From NCBI GenBank assembly GCA_016718845.1, contig JADKCK010000058.1, positions 1-41,363 on the forward strand: a stretch of DNA of 41,363 nt. Direction: 5' to 3'. A program made the translations under genes and the position numbers. The DNA comes from Sphingobacteriales bacterium. Lineage in GTDB: Bacteria > Bacteroidota > Bacteroidia > Chitinophagales > UBA2359. This document shows, piece after piece, positions 33,248 through 41,363 of the stretch (within the stretch, counting starts at the first letter, position 1; each line of letters begins with the position of its first letter). The notes beneath the pieces were generated by a model. It had not been told where the DNA came from, made no database searches, and saw only the letters and a program-made list of their open reading frames with translations.

Positions 33248-35094
33248 CTAATAAAACACCCCATCAAGCTGTTTTTGTTTTGGGATAGATTCCATTTTTT
33301 GCTTAATTATTAGGTTTTGTTGTTGCCAATAGCTTTTATTGATGCGGTACAATTGTGCAATACCTATTTTGCCCACCAAATTAACTTGTTCGGATTGATG
33401 AAAAGCATAATCGGGCAAAACAGCACCACTGTTATCAATAGCCATATTGTTGCTAAACCGATTGATGAGCAGGTATAAACTATCGGTATTATGCAATGTA
33501 AAATTTGGCGCTTGCCTATACTCTATAAAACGTATTTGGTGGTATCGAAACCTACGTACAACTCACTTACATTTGTTGTATGCCATCGGTTATTACTATG
33601 GCTCAGGCATTTGGGGTAGCCTTTGATAGGTATTGTTCTACCAATTTTTGGCATCGTGCTGCCCATTATAAGCAGGCGCATAAATACATACAGCGGGTGT
33701 AGCAACAAAATAGCTATAAATCCACCTAAAAAAACCACTTTAACTATATTTTCGTTTAACAACCAATTTTTCGTTTTATATTCCTCATCTTTAACTAAAT
33801 TTTCGTTTAGGATAGGTATTTTATTAAGTATTGTACTGTTTAGCGCTAAATTTGGCGCTTTTTCTGTCCAATTGTTAACTATTTTATCGTTTAGCTGTGT
33901 ATTTTTGTTAACTTTATTTTCGTTTATCAACGATTTTTTAGTTACTAAATGTATCATCACCCGAAAAATTGCCCATATTAAGAGCAAAACATACAAATAC
34001 AGCATGGCTCCAATGTGGGTTAAGTAAGCCAAAATACTAATGCCCAACAATGCCGTTACTACATATTGCCAACCGTATGCTGTTTTGCAAAATTTAATTA
34101 AGCCCCTACCCGAGGCGACAGCAGCAAAGGGTATAAGCATTAAATAGTGTCTGCCATCTAAGCATATAGGTATGTAATGTTTTAGCGATATAGATAGATA
34201 GTAGAACGATAAAAACAACACTACAAATGCCATTTGATAGTAGGCTTCGGGGGTTTTTAGTTGGTAGATTTGGCTCCAATTTTGCCCAACGATAGGGTGC
34301 AAACAACATTGCTACTATACCTGTAGCAACCCAAAGCTGCAATAAACCAATAGTTAGGCGGTTTATAAGGTGCGAGATAGGCAATAAATGGTAACTGCAC
34401 GCCCCCACCGAGCCGCTACTTGCTTCAATGGCTTTGAACAAAGCAAAGCTGTTGTTATTGCCGATGACCAAAAAACGCCGTGTTTTTTTTGCCAAACAGC
34501 TACACCAAAAACATACACTAAAAACGGAACCACAAAATAAATGGTTTCTTTCGACACAAATCCGCCCCATAAACAAGCTGCCATTGCTGCGCCCAAAGCC
34601 ACATTTTTTAGCCCACTATTATTTTGGTATTGGGCGGTGGCAGTAAAAAATAAGGCAAAGAAGCCAAAAGTAGTAACGGCAGCGTCGGCAAATAGTTTGT
34701 GCGAAAAATAGAGTGTGTAATAATCTAAACTAAACAAAGCCATAGCTGCTACTGCTACCCATTGCCCTAGATGTTTGGCGGCGGCATACACCCCTATCAA
34801 CGATAACAAGGTGTATAATAAGGTAGACAAACAGGTGCTGTAATCGCCAATGCCAAAGCACTTATACAGCCAACCCGTTGGGTAAATAATGCCCCACCGA
34901 AACGAAAAATGGTCGGCAGAAGACGCAAAGGTGCCATTGGCTACCTGTGCAGCATAGCGGGCATAGGTTAGGTCGTCGTAGCCATAATACCCGTCGAAGG
35001 CAGCAAAATAATAAATTAACAAAAAAACAACAAAAATAGCAAAACCAATGTGTTGAGTGTTGATGGGTGTGTTGTAAAGTTTCAAAGTTGGCAA
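33248..35094 (-). pseudogene. GT39-type membrane glycosyltransferase, several frameshifts
   Basis: The minus-strand gene is spread over at least four frames. From the start (35094): MPTLKLYNTPINTQ, a first helix, then FDGYYGYDDLTYARYA with the acidic loop typical of ArnT/PMT-type transferases and FRWGIIYPTGWLY; many helices follow. Breaks: ~34500 (KKHGVFW), ~34290 (MLFAPYRW to SQIYQLKTPEAYYQ), and ~33520, where one missing T in GTTTTATAGAG separates GFDTTKYV from EYRQAPNFTLHNTDS. The C-terminal domain (33248-33520) is soluble. The middle has a Lys/Asn-rich insert of low complexity. Expected length ~610 residues. Likely envelope glycan or lipid glycosylation; substrate unknown. Confidence 0.7.
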
Positions 35095-35165
35095 AGTTTT
35101 AGTGATAACTCATGTTACGCAGAGGCAACACAAATGAGTTGGTTATTAAGCGGAATGGAGATTTG

Positions 35166-35402
35166 TTAGTAGTTTGTTGTTTTTTGTTGCTGCTTACCAC
35201 CCATTAAAAGTTTGTTACTTTTTTTCTTGACAAAAAAAGTAACCAAAAAAGTCAAGGCTGTATAGTAATTGGCTAAAATGGGCAACATTCCGCTAAAAGA
35301 TATGAAACTTGCACGCCAAACGATTTGTTTGTCGGTTTTATTTCTCGGCTCGGTGGCGTGCTTCAAACAGTATATCTTTCTTAACGCTCCATTTATGCCC
35401 AT
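35166..35402 (-). repeat. Dispersed element with a 78-codon open frame
   Basis: The minus-strand frame (ending in LVTFFVKKKSNKLLMGGKQQQ) corresponds to DNA with strong internal symmetry: GTTACTTTTTTTCTTG next to ACAAAAAAAGTAAC, and CTTGAC...GTCAAG. I recognise this text as an intergenic element often found in Bacteroidota genomes and frequently called as a small hypothetical gene. Whether any peptide is made is doubtful. The rest of the gap 35095-35627 shows nothing more. Confidence 0.5.
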
Positions 35403-35627
35403 TTCTTAACGCCAATTCCTATAATGCCGGTCCTTCCAAAACAGTAATTCAAAGCGTAGTTAAAAATGCAACATTAAGTAATAAATAGCTGCGTAGCGAA
35501 GGGTCTGCGTAACATTAGTGCTAATAAAAATTGAGGCTGATTATAGGTTAACAAAACGCAGCCAAAGTTGTTACACCTTGGCTGCGTTGGATGAGTAGAT
35601 TGCTTAGACATAGCAGTATATACATAC

Positions 35628-36404
35628 TTATTTTTTTAATTTCAAGTACACATAACTTTTCTCAAAAAATGGTTTTGTTTTTGTTTTTGAAATCTCGGCA
35701 CTGCTTCCTACTGGCTTTACTAGCCTAACTTCGTATAGTTCTAAGCCGCCGGGTATAAATGTTAAGCCATACATTTTTTCGGTGCTACCTTTGCGACATA
35801 TAAGGGTGTAGGCATTGTCTACTACATCTTTTTCGCCGTTGGTGTATAGGTCAAACTCGGTAAAATCTTTTATCCCCGATAATTGTCCATCGCACGAAAA
35901 AGTAACTGTTTTACCCTTATCTTTGGCATTAGCCCCACCTACTACTTTGTAGGGGTATCGGGCTAACGAGCAATACAACTGACGAGCAAATGCGGTATAA
36001 ATTCTATCATCGCCTTTTACCAACATATCTTTGGGTGCTTTGCGGTACACATCGCCATCAAAAGCAATGGTTTGTGTTTTTTCGTTGAGTATCAACGAGC
36101 GCGGAAAATGAGTAACGCGAAGGTGTCGCTTCCTTTAAGTGTTAGTTTTCGTAGGTGCTTCCGACTGATAATTGCACAGCATCACCGAATCGGCTTTGGG
36201 CAGAAAAAATAAGCCCGAGTATCCAATGTGGTAGGGCGCGCCTTGTACGGTATCGGCGGCTATCGAATCGAAATATTTTTGATTGAGCTAATTGCCCTCA
36301 AAACCTTAAGAGTGGGTTTTTAGTATCTTTGTTGCATCGCCACACGAAGCAAACAGTATAAGTAAAAAATAGATAAATAAAAATAGTGATTTCGTTGTTT
36401 TCAT
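35628..36404 (-). pseudogene. Lipoprotein of unknown function, frameshifted
   Basis: The start (36404) gives a lipoprotein signal: MKTTKSLFLFIYFLLILFASCGD, with Cys after LFAS as the lipid attachment site. The frame stops after ~33 codons; readable coding sequence continues in a second frame (YFDSIAADTVQGAPYHIGYSG, PKADSVMLCNYQ) and then in a third from ~36095 to the stop (SLILNEKTQTIAFDGDVYRKAP...FEKSYVYLKLKK). At least two indels are needed; joined length ~258 residues. No family recognised. Confidence 0.6.
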
Positions 36405-36498
36405 CTGTATACAAGTATCTGTGTGTATTTTATTTGTTTTTGAGGGATGATAATCAGTATTATCGTAACTTGCCTACAAAGGCGGGTCAAATATACGC

Positions 36499-38319
36499 CT
36501 AATCGTTGTTCATTTCTATTAATTTTTGGCGATAGGCTGCAAAAATGGCTACTTGAGATAAAAACCCACAAAATAGCCTTCTTCGTGCGACACAACTGGG
36601 CAAGTACCATGCTCCTGTGCGGTCAAATTGTTGCATAACCTGCTCGGCAGAGTCTGTTTCGAGGTGCAACACTTCGGTATTAGGGTGCATAATATCGTTG
36701 ACCAAACGGTTGTTAAATTGTTCGGTTTCGAACAAAAAAGGTCGTACATCATCTAAGGATACCAAACCTATTAGTTCGTTGTTGTTGTTTATTACTGCAA
36801 ATTGGTTGGCGTTGTTTTCTTTATTAACGCAACAATGTCACCCAAAGTATTGGCAATTGTTAAAGTAGGTACGTTTTTTTCGATTAGTTTTGTCCATGCT
36901 AAATACACCAATAATTGTTTATCTTTGTCGTTGGCAATCCAATGTCCTTTTTTTACTAAGGCACTCTGAAAAACCGAATAGGGCATAAAATGTTTGGTGA
37001 TAGAATACGACAAGCCCGACACCAACATAAACGGGATAAGTAGGTCGTAGCCGTTGGATATTTCGGCTGCCAAAAAGATAGCCGTTAAAGGGGCATGTAA
37101 TACGCCGCTTGCCAAACCCGCCATACCTGCCAACATAAAAAGAGGCTCGGGCAGGCACAACTGCCAAGGCAAAGATTTAGGGATGGGCAAAAAACATAAC
37201 CCGTTAGGAGCCAGTAAATAAAAAGCTGCCCATAGCTCCCCAATACCGCCGCCGCCCGACGTAAAGCCATAGGCAAAAGTTTTAAGCAACACCGAACACG
37301 ACAAAATACCAGCAAAGTCACCTCGTTAAAACTATATGCCGCATAGCAGGTGTTTTGCATGTTCGGCAGATTTACCCTCCATCAATAATTTTATTACATA
37401 ATAACCCTCGCCAAACAAAGGCGGAAACAAAAAGATAGACAGCCCCAACAATCCACCACCGATTAACGCTCGGTTCAAGCGGCTAGTCATGCTTAAACCA
37501 CACCTCGAGGGCGTACTGGTCTTACTCAAAATGCACCGATACCAAACCTGTTATCACACCTAGCAATAAATAATAAGGTAATTGTTGGATAACAAATTGG
37601 TCGGTTAGGTAAAATTAAACAATATTTCTTCGCTAAACAACCATTTATTTACTATCACACCTTAATAGAGGCAAACAACATGGGTATGATAGTGGCTACC
37701 CGCAACTCGATGTGCAACACCTCGACGGCAAAAATAACACCCGTAATGGGCTTTAAAATTAGCCGATGTAACAGCAGCCGCCGCACAGTTTATTAATATG
37801 GTGCGGTGTTACGGGTTAAACCCCACCACAACCCAAAATTAACTGCCAACGATGCCCATAGCCACCATTGGTCCCTCGAAACCTGCCGAACCACCAAAAC
37901 CCACCGTAGTAAATGCCGTTAAGGTTGCAAGTACATTTGGCGTTTTTGCATCGACTACCTTTTAAAAACACGATACATTACGCTGGTATACCTTAGCTTA
38001 AATAACCTTGTTAAGGTATCGCACCAAAAACCAGTGATAATAATACCCATAAAATGGCAGGTAAAAATAAGTAGGGAGTAACGTTTGGTACAAAATCGTT
38101 GCTTAAATAAGCCACTACTTTATGGGCACGGCAAGGTACCAATACATCTACCCAAACCCGACAAAAGCTACCACTACACCCAACACCAACAAAAATTATT
38201 AGATAGGTGCTTGCGTTGCCACCGCAAAGCCTGAGTGCGTAGTTTTTTACCAGCATTTTTTTCATAAAAGAAAGTTGTTGTAAATAAGCTAAATAAGCTA
38301 TCTTTGCGGGAAAATACAT
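36499..38319 (-). pseudogene. ClC-family chloride channel/transporter with CBS domains, heavily frameshifted
   Basis: Fragments of one ClC gene follow each other on the minus strand. The N terminus starts at 38319; GFGGSAGFEGP (~37880) is the selectivity-filter motif near helix N5; LNRALIGGGLLGLSIFLFPPLFGEGYYVI lies at 37390-37500; and a long frame (36792-37304) has FTSGGGGIGELWAAF and GMAGLASGVLHAPLTAIFLAAEIS, the second filter region. The C-terminal CBS domains end in VNDIMHPNTEVLHLETDSAEQVMQQFDRTG. I estimate eight or more indels, so it is non-functional unless these are sequence errors. Family normal length ~590-600 residues fits the 1.8 kb. Confidence 0.75.
38278..38306 (+). promoter_or_regulatory. 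Promoter of the mla-like genes
   Basis: TTG (38278-38280), an 18-base spacer and TATCTTTG (38299-38306) upstream of the first permease, overlapping the start of the divergent ClC gene. Confidence 0.5.
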
Positions 38320-38403
38320 GCAAAGGCTATGTACTTACCAGATTGCAAAATTACAACATCGCCACTTCATTTTTTTCACCATTTCACTATTTTACCCAAA
38401 ACA

Positions 38404-39118
38404 TGCAATTTTTCGCACATTTTGGCAGATATATCCTATTATTAGTGCAGATTTTCATCGTCCTGAAAAAATGATTATGTATTGCGAATTAATGCGTCAA
38501 TGACCGTTATTGGCATAGAATCTATACCGATAATTGCCGTAGTATCTGTGTTTATAGGTGCTGTAACAGCCCTTCAGTTTGCTTATCAAATAAAAGATTT
38601 TGCGGTTCCGTTGTATTATATTGGTTATATTGTGCGCGACACTATGATTATTGAGATGGCTCCGACCATGTCGTGTTTAATGTTGGCGGGCAAAGTAGGC
38701 TCTGAACATGGTAAGCGAATTAGGCAATATACACAAGCGAGCAAATAGATGCCTCGAGATTATGGGCATCAACACATCCCGGTTATTTAGTTGGCACTAA
38801 AATATTAGCCACCTTGTTGCCGTCCCGTCGTTTGGTAGTAGCCGCATTAGTGGGCATATTGGGTGGTTTATTGCCGTTTTGTTGGCGGTTATGGTACTTT
38901 TTCGGACTACGAGCGGGGCTACATGCCTTTTTATGCCCATAAACACTAACCTAATGCTTATTAAAGGCGTTGTTTTCGCTTTTTATTCTATCCTCTATTG
39001 CTTGTTATCAGGGGTATCATGTAAAGGGGTGCGGAAATTGGTCAGGCAAGCACGCGCAGTAGTACTTGCCGATATCCTTTATTTGGTATCCGATTACGTC
39101 ACTGCTCAAATCTTTTGA
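38404..39118 (+). pseudogene. MlaE-like ABC permease, first copy, frameshifted
   Basis: Permease subunit of the Mla-type lipid transporter, which moves phospholipid between the membranes. Readable pieces in order: MQFFAHFGRYILLLVQIF; FHRPEKMIMYCELMRQ; MTVIGIESIPIIAVVSVFIGAVTALQFAYQI and IIEMAPTMSCLMLAGKVGSE (38500-38705, the conserved core); ASRLWASTHPG-type out-of-frame DNA for the EQIDALEIMGI region; and a C terminus ARAVVLADILYLVSDYVTAQIF ending at 39118. Several indels. Normal length ~245 residues fits. Confidence 0.7.
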
Positions 39119-39198
39119 GCTAAATTTGTTGGATGACACCTATTAAATAAAATATAAAATATTAAGCCTCGCCAGTTTATCACTCACAAATATAATAA

Positions 39199-39928
39199 AT
39201 GAATTTTTTAAATCATTTAGGTAGATATATGTTCATGTTGCGACATGACCGCCCGCCCCTGACAATTGGCGGATGTATCTTTAGAGGTTTTTAGGCAGAT
39301 GAACAGCATTGGTGTGGGTTCGTTGATTATTATAGGTATTATTTCGTTTTTGTAAGTGCTGTAACAGCCATCTGTTTGCCCATCGTTTCGAAAAGTATGT
39401 TTTCGGTCCTCCTATATTTTAGGCTTTATTATCCGCGACCTGGTTATCATCGAGCGAATTAGCCCCCTACTATATCGGGTCTGTTGTTGGCGGGTAAGGT
39501 AGGCTCTAATATATCTGGCGAGTTAGGGAATGGAAAGCACTCACCGAACAAATAGATGCCCCTGAAATTATGGGTATTAATAGTCGTACTATTTGCTATC
39601 GTTCAAAATAATAGCCAGTTTCTCGCTTATTGCGCCTACTTATTTTAATTGCTGCCTTGCATTCGACGGATATTTGGTCGCTACAACTACGGCATATCGC
39701 CGGTCATGAGCGAAAACGATTAAGTCATATGTTTAAACCTTATAACGTATTTATTATGCAAGTAAAATCTGTTATATTTGCTTTCTTATCACTTCGGTGT
39801 CGTGTTACCGAGGGTATTTTGTAGAAGTTTGCGCGATAGATACTGGTAAAGTTAAGGCATGATGGCCAGTATTTAGCAGTATCTTAATTATACTTTTTGA
39901 TTACATTATAACTTTGTTGCTTACCTGA
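39199..39928 (+). pseudogene. MlaE-like ABC permease, second copy, frameshifted
   Basis: A paralogue 80 bases after the first. Pieces: MNFLNHLGRYM (39199); MNSIGVGSLIIIGIISF (39300-39352) and SAVTAI directly after; LGFIIRDLVII and LLAGKVGSN in shifted frames (39420-39515); MGINSRT, AHILILIAA-like and GHERKRL (39565-39725); FKPYNVFIMQVKSVIFAFL; and FSSILIILFDYIITLLLT before the TGA at 39926-39928. Sequence differs clearly from the first copy, so this is an old duplication and not an assembly repeat. Confidence 0.65.
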
Positions 39929-40010
39929 TGCTCAAAGCGTTAACATTGCTTGGCAATAAATACCAGTTCAAATAAAAATACAAAACTCTACAAATTTAAT
40001 ACACCAATTA

Positions 40011-40785
40011 ATGATAGAAGTTCAAAATATCACCAAATCTTTCGACGATAAACAAATACTAAAAGGCATATCTACCATTTTTAGTCCAGTAGCATTATCA
40101 ACATGGTATTTCGCATTAGTGGTCGGGCAAACCAATTTAGGAAAATGTTTAGTGGGTTTGTTTCAGCCTGACACTGGCTCTATTCTCAAGAAATGGAAGG
40201 GATTTTATGCTACATATCCATCAGAAAAAAAAAAAAACAAATTCGCAAACCCAAATAGGTATGTTGTTCTCAAGGTTCGGCTTTGTTCGATCTGATGACA
40301 GTAGAAGAAAACAGGCTTTTTCCGCTTGATATGTTTACCAAACATGACTGCTTAAAGAAAAATGAAACCGAGAAATCTTTGCTTAGAGCGTAAATTTAGT
40401 AGAAGGGACAAAAAATATCCAAGCGAAACAAGCGGCGGTGGTTGACGAACAAGTAGGGATAGCTAGGTCTGCCGTGTTAAACCCTGTACATCTTTTAGTG
40501 ACGAACCCAACTCAAGTCCTGATCCACAAACATCTTTGCTTAGACCAATCCTATTAAAGAAATTGCCGCCGAGTACCACGACGACACCCATTATGAACAC
40601 CCACGACATGAACTCGGTGATTGGTGCTTGGTGGTAAAATCTATATTTTTACACAAAGGTAATAAAGAATGGAAGGTACAAAACAAAGAAATTTTGACCA
40701 GCGATAACCAAACTCTAAACGATTTTATATATTCGCCTCCGAATTTTTGAAAGAAATACGGCGAGGAGCCACTTAATCCAAATAA
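40011..40785 (+). pseudogene. MlaF-like ABC ATPase, frameshifted
   Basis: The ATP-binding subunit for the permeases above. The start (ATG 40011) gives MIEVQNITKSFDDKQILKGIS, typical of the family. The Walker A region is scrambled (VVGQTNLGKC, expected a G-x-S-G-S-G-K-T form); LGKCLVGLFQPDTGSIL follows, then pieces of GMLFQ-GSALFDLMTVEEN, a signature-like SGGG, NPTQ-SGLDP-type Walker B/D-loop remains and the H-loop THDMNSVIG at ~40605. The frame ends near 40776 or 40785. At least six indels. An MCE-domain MlaD gene would be expected next but is not seen. Confidence 0.7.
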
Positions 40786-41363
40786 TTAATCCCTAATTGG
40801 TTGTTAGTAAAAACCACCAGTCTAACTAGTCGTTTTTTATGCCTATTAGTGACAATTCCACTAAAAAACGTCTTCTTAATGCTCCACATAACATAGCAGG
40901 TCTATGTTAGCAACCTAAGTTTCAACATATTACAATCCCCCTATCAATCAATCCTTAGCAACTGCCAAAAAGTAGCACCATTTTGTTAATAATTGCAATA
41001 GCCGTAACTCTGCAACGTCTTAGCGATAGTTCTTAAACACCTCCGTAAATTTTTAAATTACACACCAAAAACCCTCTCAACTATCTTAATATATTCCAAC
41101 TATTCCATTTCACTAACAGAAAACTCCGCTTCTTTAGTTTCATTTCATTTTTTTCTTACTTTCTTTACATTTTCGCAGACCTTTCATAGTGTTTTTCTTG
41201 TATTTCATTCCCTCATTTTTCTGTTACGAAAAAACTATTCTTTAGCATTGTTTTACTAATGGCAACAAGCATAGCCTTGTTTGCACGAAGAAAGAAGAAA
41301 GGTTAGTTGTAATTATCGCCACATTTGACACCTTACCGCTTCTTATAATCAATAAAGTACAAA
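40786..41363. other. Window end without recognisable genes
   Basis: AT-rich DNA with no open frame of note and no clear hairpin or promoter in either direction. After mlaF one expects an MCE protein gene, but no trace of it is readable. Confidence 0.4.

Overview
The window comes from a member of the Bacteroidota, probably from the Chitinophagales/Sphingobacteriales/Saprospiria side. Evidence: several secreted proteins end in a type A (Por/type IX secretion) sorting domain; there is a TonB-dependent receptor with an N-terminal carboxypeptidase-like domain; promoters fit the Bacteroidota pattern (TTG or TTTG, about 20 bases, then TAnnTTTG); and families typical of this phylum (delta-60 repeats, DUF2147, kynureninase) are present. 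No tRNA, rRNA or CRISPR array was recognised.

Layout. 0.4-6.0 kb (minus strand) is a duplicated set of secreted-protein genes: a delta-60 repeat protein, a truncated third copy and an alpha/beta-hydrolase-like protein. They share the same leader and signal peptide, and copies of one sorting-domain tail lie downstream. 6.0-10.1 kb carries decayed and repetitive intergenic DNA, a secreted M1 aminopeptidase and a DUF72 protein. 10.1-13.5 kb has a cyanophycinase-like protein, a seven-copy array of a ~124-bp repeat and an FAD monooxygenase whose 3' end runs into that array. 13.7-18.0 kb is a TonB-dependent receptor split by a 1341-bp insertion sequence. 18.1-24.7 kb is ordinary chromosome: a small tyrosine phosphatase, alaS, DUF2147, OsmC, and two proteins built from the DsbD N-terminal domain.

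24.8-41.4 kb is different. Nearly every gene carries one or more frameshifts or stops: kynureninase, a rhodanese fragment, two GT39-type membrane glycosyltransferases, a lipoprotein, a ClC channel and a tandem mlaE-mlaE-mlaF set. The vapBC-like toxin-antitoxin pair is the exception. This may be true decay or indel errors near a contig end; the sequence alone cannot decide.

The most interesting part is 28.6-32.5 kb. Two small gene units each begin with a short core (GTTAGCTGC or GTTACCTG) and end with its exact inverse (GCAGCTAAC or CAGGTAAC), which opens a ~135-nt imperfect palindrome. The two palindromes have different but internally complementary arms and a similar central segment, as in integron attC sites. 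The units are separated by copies of a long repeat that contains a terminator, a promoter-like box, a decayed piece of an ssb gene and strong hairpins. I read this as a candidate integron-like cassette array. No integrase is visible in the window.
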